From Bacillus altitudinis 41KF2b (GTDB taxonomy: Bacteria; Bacillota; Bacilli; Bacillales; Bacillaceae), in the NCBI RefSeq assembly GCF_000691145.1, contig NZ_ASJC01000006.1:62001-126000 (forward strand): a stretch of DNA of 64,000 nucleotides. The letters run 5' to 3'. This document shows positions 7,324-15,828 of the stretch, piece after piece. Made by a program: the position numbers and the translations under genes. The notes beneath the pieces were generated by a model. The model saw nothing but the letters and a program-made list of their open reading frames with translations. It was not told where the DNA came from and searched no databases. The number at the start of each line of letters is the position of its first letter. Position 1 is the stretch's first letter.

Positions 7324-7860
7324 ATGGAGCAGCAAGAGTTGATCATTCGTCAAGCGGTGAGTGAAGATCATGAGGCGATCACACATGTGCTGATCAAATC
7401 ATACGCACAGTATGAGCCTCAATTTACAGAGGAAGGCTGGCAAAATTATTCTGCAGCCCTGCGAGCGGCTGTAGATAACCCAAACATGGAGTTGATGCTT
7501 GTGGCCGAGCTTGAGGGCAAGGTCGTGGGGACACTTCAAATGTTCCGATCATCAGAACAGGCATATGACAAGCCGGAGATGGGCATTACTTCAGCGATTG
7601 TCCGGTTTTTAGGGGTAGATCCTGATGTGAGAGGAAAAGGTATTGCAGAGTCATTGTTGCGTAAAAGTATAGAACTGACGCAATCGTGGGGCGAGAACGT
7701 CCTGTACCTTCATACGTCGGATAAAATGCAGGCCGCCATTCGTTTATATGAAAGAATGGGCTTTGAACGGGCGCTTGATAAAGAATTTGTGAATCAAAAT
7801 GGGACGCATGTGAAGAGCTATCAGTATGTGATTAAAAAAGAACAGCCGGCTGGCTCATAA
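7324..7860 (+). CDS. GNAT family N-acetyltransferase
   Basis: A 178-residue protein of the GCN5-related acetyltransferase fold. The acetyl-CoA pyrophosphate-loop region is VDPDVRGKGIAESLLRKSIE, followed by LYLHTSDKMQAAIRLYERMGFERA, the usual motif A/B succession. ATG 7324 is chosen because AGGAGGTG lies 8 nt upstream; the open frame extends further 5' without another ribosome-binding site. The acceptor substrate cannot be predicted. It is a single gene with its own terminator. Confidence 0.88.
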   Translation: MEQQELIIRQAVSEDHEAITHVLIKSYAQYEPQFTEEGWQNYSAALRAAVDNPNMELMLVAELEGKVVGTLQMFRSSEQAYDKPEMGITSAIVRFLGVDPDVRGKGIAESLLRKSIELTQSWGENVLYLHTSDKMQAAIRLYERMGFERALDKEFVNQNGTHVKSYQYVIKKEQPAGS

Positions 7861-7875
7861 CATACACCGAATAAG

Positions 7876-7919
7876 AAGAGGAAGAGTATGTCCTGCATGG
7901 ACGGGACTCTTCCTTTTTC
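7876..7919. terminator. Terminator after the GNAT gene
   Basis: AGGAAGAGT..GTCC / GGAC..ACTCTTCCT stem followed by TTTTT. Confidence 0.85.
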
Positions 7920-8126
7920 TCATGACACCCATACGTTCAGTGCCATATATGAAAAGCACCAGGAGATTAACCCGAACATGACAAAGAATTTCAACACATG
8001 TTCATAAGGGGTCAGCTTTCGATCTCTTTTCGTTTTCACAAGCCGCCAGTAAAGGGCATAACCACAAAAAACCAAGATGATTTGTCCGAGTTCTGCTACG
8101 GTTTCGATGATTGTGATTCCGTTCAT
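7920..8126 (-). CDS. Small two-helix membrane protein, unknown function
   Basis: A 68-residue protein with hydrophobic segments at about residues 5-28 and 46-64, separated by a basic loop (KTKRDRKLTP). GAGGTG lies 7 nt upstream of ATG 8126. It is convergent with the GNAT gene and divergent from the DUF402 gene. I recognise no family; the ribosome-binding site and the membrane-protein pattern support a real gene. Confidence 0.6.
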   Translation of the reverse strand: MNGITIIETVAELGQIILVFCGYALYWRLVKTKRDRKLTPYEHVLKFFVMFGLISWCFSYMALNVWVS

Positions 8127-8240
8127 TTGTTTTCACCTCACCATATGTCTTCCATAGGCAGCAGCAGTGAACCTTTATTTCTTCAAAGGAAAGCAGTGTA
8201 TACTAGAATAAGAAGTAGATGCAGAAGGGGTTGTGACCGA

Positions 8241-8777
8241 TTGTTTCCGCTATATGCAAATTCTTGGGATGACGTCATTGAGAGAAAAATCAAATACGAT
8301 GATCAGGTTGTGGAACATACGTGTCAGCTGTTAGACGCACAGGAGCAGCAAGTCGTGTTGTTTCATAAAATTCAAGAACCATTTACAATGGTTGCTGGTG
8401 ATGGCACTGTCACGATTCCAAAAGGGAGTTATACGACCGCCTATTATTGGACGGACCGACCTTACAATGTCTATTTTTGGCGGGATGATCAAGGCAATGA
8501 ACTTGGCTCTTATGTGAATATCGTCAGACATACATGGTTTGAAGAACGAGCGGTTGTTTTTGAAGATTTGTTGATTGATCTACTCGTTCTTCCGAATGGT
8601 GATTTCTTTGTTTTGGATGAAGATGAACTGCCGGAGAGTTTAGCTTCCTTTGAACACGGCTCTGTTCAACGAGCACTACATGATGTCATCCATTCGTTAG
8701 CGCACATCCTCGATCAAGTGAGGCTGGATGCGAAAGGGAAATATCATCACACCCTGTTTCAGAAGATGTTGAAATAG
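8241..8777 (+). CDS. DUF402 domain protein
   Basis: 178 residues from TTG 8241 (AGAAGGGG upstream). The DUF402 core is visible: KIKYDDQVVEHTC, then a beta-rich stretch with YYWTDRPYNVYFWRDDQGN, and the acidic DLLIDLLVLPNGDFFVLDEDEL. In characterised relatives such as NtdP, these conserved Asp/Glu residues bind metal for nucleotide phosphatase activity. This member is divergent, so a phosphatase role is only an inference. The open frame extends upstream to 7998, but that part is antisense to the small membrane-protein gene and has no start signals. Confidence 0.8.
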   Translation: MFPLYANSWDDVIERKIKYDDQVVEHTCQLLDAQEQQVVLFHKIQEPFTMVAGDGTVTIPKGSYTTAYYWTDRPYNVYFWRDDQGNELGSYVNIVRHTWFEERAVVFEDLLIDLLVLPNGDFFVLDEDELPESLASFEHGSVQRALHDVIHSLAHILDQVRLDAKGKYHHTLFQKMLK

Positions 8778-8778
8778 A

Positions 8779-8816
8779 AAAAACGATTCCTTGCTGAAAG
8801 GAATCGTTTTTTTATC
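8779..8816. terminator. Bidirectional terminator
   Basis: AAAACGATTCCTT-gctg-AAAGGAATCGTTTT between the convergent DUF402 and epr genes. Confidence 0.9.
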
Positions 8817-10446
8817 AAACCTTGATCCGGTTGATTCGTTTTTGTAAATCAGTTTTTGTTTTAGATGCTTTTAGTTGTTTGACCGCACTTTGAGCGGTTG
8901 CTTTTGTTTTCTTTGTTCGTTTGGCTTCCGCTTTTTTTACTTTTTGTTTGGCATCTGTCACTTTCTTTTGATAGGCGACTTGTTTTTTGACTTTGTCGAG
9001 CCGGTTTTGCAGGCTTGTTTTTTCTTTGCCTTTGGATAGCTTTTTAATAGCCGTTTGGGCACTTTTAATCGAGCCTTGGGTTTTATTTTTTTCAGCTGAT
9101 TTGACCTTCGCTCGTGCGTCACGAATATCAATGGCTGTTTGGACTTTTTTGACTCGGTCAGTGAGTGCGGTTTTTTGCTTGCTGGTAGTGAGTCTGCCAA
9201 TTTTCGTTTTGGCTTGATCAACATCTGTCTGTTTTTTAGATGTTTCGGCTGTCTTGACTGCGCTTGTCGCAGCCTTTAAAAAGGTTGACTGCGGCACATA
9301 TTGCACGCGGCCATAGCCGAATTGTGGATCTTTTCCTTTTGCGCCAAGATCCACTGTATAGCTTCGCAATAAAGTGCGGAGCTGAACATTTGTTTTCTTA
9401 GGATGTAGCTGTTTTAACAGCGCCAGCATCCCTGTGACATGTGGTGCCGCTTGTGATGTACCGGTTGCATACCAATATTCATTTTTCAAATAGGTACTGA
9501 TGACGTTCTCGCCGGGAGCGGAAAATTCAATTCCTTTCCCCGTATTAGAGATGGAGGCGAGTTTGTCTTTGTCAGTCGTTGCGGAAACAGCAATGACGCT
9601 ATTGTATGCGGCAGGATAACTAATACCATTCTTCTTTCCATCATTTCCACTTGCAGCAACGACCAGCAGTCCTTTTTTGTATGCTTCATCAACTGCTGAA
9701 CGTAAAATCGGAATGTTATCTTCAAAACCTAGACTTAGATTGATGATGTCCATCTTATTGCTAATCGCCCAATCAATGCCTCGGAGCAGACTGTATAAGT
9801 CGCCCTCTCCTTTTTTATCTAATACTTTTACAGCATACAGCTTCACACCAGAAGCAACACCGACCGTACCGTAATCATTGTTAAGCGCCCCAATTGTACC
9901 GGCGACATGTGTTCCATGTCCTTCATCGTCTTTGTAAGAAGACGTGTAATCGACGAATGATTTACCACCGGCTACCTTTAAATCTTCATGTGGGAAAATA
10001 CCAGTATCCAGAACGGCTACTTTCACATTTTTCCCTGTCACACCTTCTTTGATTGCTTGCTTTACATTGAGCTTCTGCAGGTTATAAGATTTTTGTACCA
10101 AAGCATCCTGACCAGTAGCAGCAGCCGTTTTTTTCACGGTAGAAGCAGCGAGTTTGACCCTAACGTTTTTTGAAACATAAGCGATGTTCGGGTCTTTTTT
10201 AAGTGAGGTGACAGCTTGCTCATCTGCTGTCACTGCTACAGCTGGAAGATGTATGTATTGAGCGTTCACTTTTTCACTTTCTTGAATAGCCGTCTGTTTT
10301 CCTTTTTGATTTTTATAGACGATGATGACATCTGTTTCTTTTGGTGGTGCAGCTGCCTGCGAATGGAAGGGCAAAGCAGTTGTCAAAGCAAGAAGAAACG
10401 CGATGACCACGACGATTTTCTTTTTCAAGGCAATGGCTCCTTGCAT
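8815..10446 (-). CDS. epr: Minor extracellular serine protease Epr (subtilase)
   Basis: A secreted S8 protease of 543 residues. It has a signal peptide (1-31, ending SQAAA), then an I9 inhibitor-type propeptide (about 36-95, DVIIVYKNQKGKQT), then the catalytic domain with Asp147 (VLDTGI), His177 (GHGTHVAG), oxyanion Asn268 (ASGNDG) and Ser331 (GTSQAAP). About 160 Lys/Ala-rich residues of repeated DRVKKVQ-like units follow, the wall-binding or cleavable tail diagnostic of Epr. The tail carries fewer repeats than I recall for B. subtilis Epr. Two starts are possible: ATG 10446 with GGAGG 9 nt upstream, or TTG 10428 with its own AAGGAG; both retain the signal peptide. Confidence 0.92.
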   Translation of the reverse strand: MQGAIALKKKIVVVIAFLLALTTALPFHSQAAAPPKETDVIIVYKNQKGKQTAIQESEKVNAQYIHLPAVAVTADEQAVTSLKKDPNIAYVSKNVRVKLAASTVKKTAAATGQDALVQKSYNLQKLNVKQAIKEGVTGKNVKVAVLDTGIFPHEDLKVAGGKSFVDYTSSYKDDEGHGTHVAGTIGALNNDYGTVGVASGVKLYAVKVLDKKGEGDLYSLLRGIDWAISNKMDIINLSLGFEDNIPILRSAVDEAYKKGLLVVAASGNDGKKNGISYPAAYNSVIAVSATTDKDKLASISNTGKGIEFSAPGENVISTYLKNEYWYATGTSQAAPHVTGMLALLKQLHPKKTNVQLRTLLRSYTVDLGAKGKDPQFGYGRVQYVPQSTFLKAATSAVKTAETSKKQTDVDQAKTKIGRLTTSKQKTALTDRVKKVQTAIDIRDARAKVKSAEKNKTQGSIKSAQTAIKKLSKGKEKTSLQNRLDKVKKQVAYQKKVTDAKQKVKKAEAKRTKKTKATAQSAVKQLKASKTKTDLQKRINRIKV

Positions 10447-10616
10447 ATGAGGTGACCTCCGTCTTTTTTTCTTTATTATATCGGAGAAATAAGATGGATG
10501 GTTAGAAGAATCATAGTCTAGAAAGAAAGTTTTTTTCACACGTATCCCGAAATTGAATTTCATAGAATTCTAGTAGACAATAGAGAGATCATAATATGAG
10601 AAAGAAGGACATGCCG

Positions 10617-12101
10617 ATGAATATAAAAGAGTATATGACGTATGATGCGACGGGACTGGCATCACTTGTGCAGAAAAAGCAGGTCACGCCCGAAGAGCTT
10701 GTACAAGCTGCATTTACTAGATTGGAAGAAGTGAATCCAGTACTAAATGCGGTGATTCAGACAAGGCGAGATCAAGTGTTCAAAGACATGAAGTCACTAG
10801 ATGCGGATCAGCCGTTTGCTGGTGTTCCGTTTGTGTTGAAAAATATATCGCAGGGGCTGGAACATGAACCTTTGACGGCGGGTGCTTTGCTGTTAAAGGA
10901 TGTAAAGGCGCAAACAGATTCCCACTTTGTCCGTCGATTGAAGCAGGCTGGGCTCCTCATGATCGGTCATACGAACACACCTGAATTCGGATTGCGAAAT
11001 GTGACAGAACCCTTTTTATATGGTCCGACGAGAAACCCTTGGAATGCTGACTATTCTCCGGGCGGTTCAAGCGGCGGGACGGCAGCAGCTGTGGCAAGCG
11101 GCATCGTACCGGCGGGTGGAGCGAGTGATGGCGGAGGGTCTATTCGGATTCCGGCATCCTTTACTGGTTTATTTGGACTCAAGCCAACAAGGGGGAGAAC
11201 ACCGGTCGGCCCGGGTGCAGGAAGGCAGTGGCAAGGAGCTTCCATTGACTTTACGCTCACAAAAACAGTTCGAGACAGTGCAGCCCTGCTTGATTTGCTT
11301 CAAGTCATTCAGCCAGAGGCTGCGTTCCAAACGCCATTATATGACGGCAGCTATCAGGAGGATTTGGTGAAACGAACCTCTTCTATGCGAATTGCTTACA
11401 GTGTAGACTCTCCAGTAGGCACGAAGGTCAGTGAGGAAGCAAGGCAGGCAGTCTTGAACACAGTGAAATGGCTGAGTGAACAAGGGCATCAAATAGAGGA
11501 AGCGAAGCCGAACATTGATGGTGTCCATCTGATGAAGCAATATTATGTCATGAACAGCGGTGAAATGTCTGCCTTATTTACCTCTCTGGCTCGTTCATTC
11601 GGGCGTCCGGTGAAGCCTGAGGAGACAGATATTGTGGCATGGGTACTGGCGGAAGCAGGAAAAAATGTGACAGCTGCTGCTTATACAGAAAGTCTTGATG
11701 CATGGGATATGGCCGCTGCAAAAATGGCCGCATTTCATCAAACCTACGATCTATATGTGACCCCAGCTACTGCCTATTCGGCTCCAAAGGTTGGCGAGCT
11801 GATGCATAACGATCAAGAAATCTCTGCATTGTTACGTGTGTCATCCCTTTCAATGCAAGCACAGCAAGATCTGATTTATGAAATGTTCCTCAAGAGTTTG
11901 ACCTACACACCATTTACACAGCTGGCTAACCTAACCGGCCAGCCATCTATGAGTGTGCCAGTTCATCTCACAGAAGCAGGCATGCCTTTAGGCGTACAGG
12001 TGACAGCACCGAAAGGAAAAGAGGACTGGCTGCTCAGACTGGCGTCAGAAATAGAATCATCCTCATTATGGAAAGGAACGCATCCATTACTGAATCAATA
12101 A
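10617..12101 (+). CDS. Amidase signature family protein
   Basis: A 494-residue amidase with the signature segment YSPGGSSGGTAAAVASGIVP and the catalytic Ser-cisSer-Lys arrangement: Lys in FVLKNIS, Ser in GGSSGG, and the nucleophile region GGASDGGGSIRIPASF. It hydrolyses a carboxylic amide to acid and ammonia; the substrate is unknown. It could be a GatA-like paralogue, but the lone-gene context and the C-terminal region favour a catabolic amidase (YerM-like). ATG 10617 is preferred, with AAGAAGGA about 7 nt upstream, over the ATG at 10596. The downstream TetR gene follows after 45 bp and may be co-transcribed. Confidence 0.88.
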   Translation: MNIKEYMTYDATGLASLVQKKQVTPEELVQAAFTRLEEVNPVLNAVIQTRRDQVFKDMKSLDADQPFAGVPFVLKNISQGLEHEPLTAGALLLKDVKAQTDSHFVRRLKQAGLLMIGHTNTPEFGLRNVTEPFLYGPTRNPWNADYSPGGSSGGTAAAVASGIVPAGGASDGGGSIRIPASFTGLFGLKPTRGRTPVGPGAGRQWQGASIDFTLTKTVRDSAALLDLLQVIQPEAAFQTPLYDGSYQEDLVKRTSSMRIAYSVDSPVGTKVSEEARQAVLNTVKWLSEQGHQIEEAKPNIDGVHLMKQYYVMNSGEMSALFTSLARSFGRPVKPEETDIVAWVLAEAGKNVTAAAYTESLDAWDMAAAKMAAFHQTYDLYVTPATAYSAPKVGELMHNDQEISALLRVSSLSMQAQQDLIYEMFLKSLTYTPFTQLANLTGQPSMSVPVHLTEAGMPLGVQVTAPKGKEDWLLRLASEIESSSLWKGTHPLLNQ

Positions 12102-12146
12102 TACAATGGCATCGACGTTGGTCTATGGAGGAAAGGAGTGTCACAC

Positions 12147-12710
12147 GTGAGTACGAAGGACAAAATCATTCAAACGGCCGCACTTCTTTTACGTAAACAG
12201 GGGTATCATGCGACAGGGTTGAATCAAATCATTAGAGAGAGCGGCACGCCGAAAGGATCTCTTTATTATTACTTTCCAAATGGAAAAGAAGAGCTAGCCA
12301 TAGCAGCCGTTGAATATATGAGTCAAAGGGTCATCGATCAAATTGAAGAAAGCTTTGCCTATTCTGATGACCCATATGTCGCCGTCGATCATTTTATGAC
12401 AAATATTATTCGGGGTTTTATGGAGCAAGAAAGTGAAAGAGGGATACCGATTGTCTTACTGGCGGCTGAGTCAAAACCTGAACATACAAAACTTCATGCT
12501 GCATGCAAACAAGAAATGATCCGCTGGCAAGAGCTTGTCAAAGAAAAGCTGATGAATAGCGGATATGATGAAACAAAAGCGGATGAGCGGGCATCTCTCC
12601 TTCATTCAATGGTCATCGGCGGATTATCAATGACTACTGCATTAAAGCAAACGACACCTTTAGAGCACGTAAAATGTTACCTTAGACACTTATTTATGCG
12701 AGAAGAGTAA
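12147..12710 (+). CDS. qdoR: TetR family repressor, LmrA/QdoR-like
   Basis: A 187-residue repressor. The N-terminal HTH reads KDKIIQTAALLLRKQGYHATGLNQII followed by GTPKGSLYYYFPNGKEELA, the pattern of the YxaF(QdoR)/LmrA subgroup, with a ligand-binding C-terminal domain. The neighbouring quercetinase gene and its operator (12734-12755) support a flavonoid-responsive role: in B. subtilis, QdoR and LmrA release DNA on binding flavonoids such as quercetin. GTG 12147 is chosen, with AAAGGAG 8 nt upstream. TTGGTCTAT, the core of the operator, also occurs at 12118-12126 just before this gene. Confidence 0.8.
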   Translation: MSTKDKIIQTAALLLRKQGYHATGLNQIIRESGTPKGSLYYYFPNGKEELAIAAVEYMSQRVIDQIEESFAYSDDPYVAVDHFMTNIIRGFMEQESERGIPIVLLAAESKPEHTKLHAACKQEMIRWQELVKEKLMNSGYDETKADERASLLHSMVIGGLSMTTALKQTTPLEHVKCYLRHLFMREE

Positions 12711-12733
12711 AATCTCTCGCATATTGCCTATCT

Positions 12734-12755
12734 ATTATATCAATTGGTCTATATA
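12734..12755. promoter_or_regulatory. LmrA/QdoR-type operator upstream of the quercetinase gene
   Basis: ATTATAT-CAATTGGTCT-ATATA lies within a larger inverted repeat with perfect 8-bp arms TATTATAT / ATATAATA (12733-12758). It fits my recollection of the B. subtilis LmrA/QdoR box (core tagaNYGgTCTATA) at about 19 of 22 positions. It overlaps a TATAAT -10-like hexamer upstream of the gene. Confidence 0.65.
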
Positions 12756-12790
12756 ATAAAGATAGTCAATTAGTCATGAGGAGTGATGGG

Positions 12791-13813
12791 ATGTCGGAGC
12801 AACCACAATCGATCAAGCAATCCGAAGGTACCTCTTTTTATACCGTGTCTGGTTCGGGGGAGCTGTATGGTTTGGAAAATCAGCTTGTACATGTGCTGGC
12901 AGAAGCAAATCAAACAAATCAACTGTTTGAGCTTGTCTTAATCACAGGTGGGAAAGGTGCTTACTTTCCGCTGCATTGTCATGAGACGCTATTTGAAACC
13001 ATCTTTGTGCTGGAAGGGAAGCTGGAAGTGATACTGGACGGTAAAAAGTATATGGTGACGGCCTGCGATTATATTCATATTCCGCCCAAAACAATTCATG
13101 GCTATAGAATGCATAGTCACAAAACAAGGTTTATTTCTTATACACTGGGCGGGCAAATGACAGATGTCTATCAGCAAATCGGAAAGAGGCTGTTGCAGAA
13201 TGAATGGCCGATGACTGATCACCCATTTGATGCAGACAGCTTTCAACAGGCTGGAAAAGAAAGCGATATCATATTGATGCACGGCATTAGGGAGCTATCC
13301 AATACAACCAAGCCAGCTGTTTTGTTTCATAGTCAGCTCCCGCGCGCAGTGCAGCCATATGTGCTGGAGGCTGGTGAAGGAAAGCAATACATGGTCGAAG
13401 GTCAGCTTCATGAGCTGATTGCGACAACGGAAACAACAGGAGACGGATTTAGTTATTTTGTGATTGAAGGGACAAAGGGAAAAGGGTTACGTTCGCATTA
13501 TCATGAAATGCATACAGAAGCACTTTATTGTGTTGAAGGCAGAATCAATCTTCAGTTAAACGGGGAAAATATTTGCTTGATGCCAGGGGATTTTGCCTAT
13601 ATTCCTCCGAATACCGTTCACTCGTATGAATTCGTATCACATTCAAATAAAATGTTGGTTTTGCTGCTGCCTGGCTATATTGAGCAAGTGTTTGAACAAT
13701 TTGAAGAAGCACAAAGTCCAGGTATGTGCCCTTATTTTATACAGGAAGGGAACATGATGGAGGGTGGGGAGACCTCTGCTCAGTATGATTTGGTGTTTGT
13801 CGAAGATAAATAG
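12791..13813 (+). CDS. qdoI: Quercetin 2,3-dioxygenase-like bicupin
   Basis: A 340-residue bicupin homologous to B. subtilis QdoI (YxaG). Each half carries the metal-binding cupin motif: the first GAYFPLHCHETLFETIFVLEGKL with a downstream HGYRMHSHKTRF, the second LRSHYHEMHTEALYCVEGRI with VHSYEFVSHSNK. The enzyme cleaves the flavonol C ring, releasing CO and a depside. The TetR gene and operator immediately upstream make flavonoid induction likely. ATG 12791 is preferred because GAGGAG sits 7 nt upstream. Other bicupin dioxygenases are possible but less likely given the regulator. Confidence 0.82.
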   Translation: MSEQPQSIKQSEGTSFYTVSGSGELYGLENQLVHVLAEANQTNQLFELVLITGGKGAYFPLHCHETLFETIFVLEGKLEVILDGKKYMVTACDYIHIPPKTIHGYRMHSHKTRFISYTLGGQMTDVYQQIGKRLLQNEWPMTDHPFDADSFQQAGKESDIILMHGIRELSNTTKPAVLFHSQLPRAVQPYVLEAGEGKQYMVEGQLHELIATTETTGDGFSYFVIEGTKGKGLRSHYHEMHTEALYCVEGRINLQLNGENICLMPGDFAYIPPNTVHSYEFVSHSNKMLVLLLPGYIEQVFEQFEEAQSPGMCPYFIQEGNMMEGGETSAQYDLVFVEDK

Positions 13814-13833
13814 CTGTGTAACGCGTTACACAG
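13814..13833. other. 20-bp perfect palindrome after qdoI
   Basis: CTGTGTAACGCGTTACACAG begins immediately after the qdoI stop codon. It is not followed by a T run, and a separate terminator stands just downstream. It may be a protein-binding site or an mRNA 3' stem. Confidence 0.6.
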
Positions 13834-13847
13834 ATTTGAATAAACAG

Positions 13848-13878
13848 CCTGTCGAATCAATCGGCGGGTTATTTTATT
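13848..13878 (+). terminator. Terminator of qdoI
   Basis: CCTGTCGA / TCGGCGGG stem (two G-U pairs) followed by TTATTTTATTT. Confidence 0.7.
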
Positions 13879-13973
13879 TCCCTTATGGAACAGCATCCAT
13901 ATTCATATGCATGAACCATCCATTCAAGGTGAAGCTATAGACATGATGACCTTAGCTAAAGGAGGAAATGCAG

Positions 13974-15107
13974 ATGAGAGCTGTCACCTATCAAGGGAAA
14001 AGCCGCATTGCGGTGAAGGAAGTAGATGCACCATCTATACAAGATCGTGAAGATGTCATCGTTCGAATTACATCTACAGCTATTTGTGGGTCAGATTTAC
14101 ATTTATATCAAGGGAATTTCCCGCTTCCTATCGGCTATGTGATTGGGCATGAACCGATGGGGGTGGTAGAGGAAGTCGGGCCGGATGTCACTGCGGTGAA
14201 AAAGGGAGATCGTGTCGTCATTCCATTTACCGTGGCGTGTGGTCAATGCCAGTATTGCCATCATCATCTAGAAAGTCAATGCGATTACTCAAACCCCCAT
14301 TATGATTCAGGCGGACTTTTTGGATACAGTGAGAAATATGGGAATTACCCCGGAGGACAGGCTGAATATTTACGTGTGCCCTTTGGAAACTATACACCAT
14401 TTAAGGTGCCGGATGATTGTGAGCTAGAGGATGAACAATTGCTGTTTTTATCAGATGTTCTGCCAACTGCTTATTGGAGTGTAGAACACGCAGGTGTAAA
14501 AAAGGGGGATACAGTCATTGTGCTGGGGTGTGGACCTGTTGGGTTAATGGCACAGCAATTTGCTTGGCAAAAGGGCGCAGAGCGGGTCATTGCTGTTGAT
14601 TACATAGACTATCGCCTTCACCATGCAAAACGAATGAGCGGCGTAGAAGTATTTGATTTTACAGAAGACCCTGACATGGGAGAAACCCTAAAAGAGCTCA
14701 CTAAAGGCGGGGCGGATGTTGTCATTGATTGTGTGGGGATGGATGGAAAAAAGTCACCGCTTGAAAAGATTGAACAGAAGCTCAAGCTGCAAGGCGGAAC
14801 GATAGGGCCCATTCAAATTGCCACAAAAGCCGTGAGGAAATGCGGGACTGTTCAGCTGACGGGTGTGTATGGAGGTCTTTACAATATGTTCCCATTGGGT
14901 GCTTTTTTCGCAAGAAACGTCACGCTGAAAATGGGACAGGCGCCAGCGAGAGGGTACATGTCAAAGCTTTATCAAAAAGTGACAACCGGGGAAATTGATC
15001 CTAGAGCGATCATCACACATCAAATACCGCTAGATGACGCAGCTCATGCGTATCACATATTCAATGAAAAACAAGATGATTGTATAAAAGTCATCTTAAA
15101 GCCATAA
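13974..15107 (+). CDS. adhB: Zinc-containing alcohol dehydrogenase (AdhB-like)
   Basis: A 377-residue medium-chain dehydrogenase. Catalytic-zinc ligands are in ICGSDLH and the GHEPMG segment; structural-zinc cysteines are in CGQCQYCHHHLESQC; the NAD(P)-binding motif is VLGCGPVGLMAQ. The insertion PHYDSGGLFGYSEKYGNYPGGQAEYLRVP is typical of the glutathione-independent formaldehyde dehydrogenase-like group to which B. subtilis AdhB belongs. It oxidises alcohols or aldehydes with NAD; the substrate is undetermined. ATG 13974 has AAAGGAGG 8 nt upstream; the ATG at 13968 would be too close to it. A single gene with its own terminator. Confidence 0.88.
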   Translation: MRAVTYQGKSRIAVKEVDAPSIQDREDVIVRITSTAICGSDLHLYQGNFPLPIGYVIGHEPMGVVEEVGPDVTAVKKGDRVVIPFTVACGQCQYCHHHLESQCDYSNPHYDSGGLFGYSEKYGNYPGGQAEYLRVPFGNYTPFKVPDDCELEDEQLLFLSDVLPTAYWSVEHAGVKKGDTVIVLGCGPVGLMAQQFAWQKGAERVIAVDYIDYRLHHAKRMSGVEVFDFTEDPDMGETLKELTKGGADVVIDCVGMDGKKSPLEKIEQKLKLQGGTIGPIQIATKAVRKCGTVQLTGVYGGLYNMFPLGAFFARNVTLKMGQAPARGYMSKLYQKVTTGEIDPRAIITHQIPLDDAAHAYHIFNEKQDDCIKVILKP

Positions 15108-15112
15108 AAAGA

Positions 15113-15142
15113 AGGCTTAGGATAATTCCTAAGCCTTTAATG
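15113..15142. terminator. Bidirectional terminator
   Basis: AAGGCTTAGGA / TCCTAAGCCTT between the convergent adhB and marR genes. Confidence 0.88.
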
Positions 15143-15566
15143 TGCGCTCGTCCATCATTTTTTCGATTAATTCAAAAAATGTTTTTTTATCTTCTTCTGA
15201 TAGGTGATTGAACAGTTGATTGACAAGCAGCTGACGATTGTCGATCATTTGTCTGGCGATTTGTTCACCTGATTCAGAGAGTGTAATCCATACCGTACGG
15301 CGGTCATTGTTATTTCTAGAGCGGATAATCAGCCCTTCATCTTCTAAGTGATTGAGAGCGGTTGTTGTTGCGGAGGGAGATAATGAAACTTCCTGCAGAA
15401 TATTTTTCACAGTACATGATTGATGGCGGTAGATGATGCGTAAAATAAACCCTTTTACATTCGTGACGTTTTTCGGGATATTCTCTTCATCTATTCGTTT
15501 CGTCGCCTTTAAATACTTTGTCAGTGCATGGTCTAACAAACTTGCCTCTAGCTCGAAATGTTGCAT
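15129..15566 (-). CDS. MarR family transcriptional regulator
   Basis: A 145-residue winged-helix regulator with the MarR core: VKNILQEVSLSPSATTTALNHLEDEGLI as helix-turn-helix and SRNNNDRRTVWITLSESG as wing. It is transcribed divergently from the acyl-CoA ligase gene, so that gene is its most likely target. GAGG lies 8 nt upstream of ATG 15566. The ligand is unknown; MarR proteins near acyl-CoA ligases often sense aromatic acids or their CoA thioesters. Confidence 0.88.
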   Translation of the reverse strand: MQHFELEASLLDHALTKYLKATKRIDEENIPKNVTNVKGFILRIIYRHQSCTVKNILQEVSLSPSATTTALNHLEDEGLIIRSRNNNDRRTVWITLSESGEQIARQMIDNRQLLVNQLFNHLSEEDKKTFFELIEKMMDERTLKA

Positions 15567-15771
15567 TCTCCATACCTCTTTTCCTATTGCATTCGCATTT
15601 TCCGATCAATTACTAGGTCTATCTTATCATAATAAGCATCATCATTTAAACCAAAATGGAAGACGGCTATAAAATTACCTATATTATCAATTAATAAAAG
15701 GAACAATTCCAAAATGAAATGATTTTACTTTCACCTTTTTTTATTTTAGAATGTGAATGAGATAAAATCTG

Positions 15772-15802
15772 CCAATCCAATTCACTGGAAATTGGCTATT
15801 GG
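15772..15802. promoter_or_regulatory. Possible MarR operator upstream of the acyl-CoA ligase
   Basis: Interrupted inverted repeat CCAAT-c-CAATT ... AATTG-gct-ATTGG. It lies downstream of a weak -10-like TAAAAT near 15763 and 27 nt before the chosen start codon, where bound repressor would block transcription. Confidence 0.45.
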
Positions 15803-15828
15803 ACATCAAACGTTTGGAGATGAAGATA

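Noticed and set aside
12942..13282. Two minus-strand frames inside qdoI
   Set aside because: Antisense to conserved cupin motifs, no start signals.
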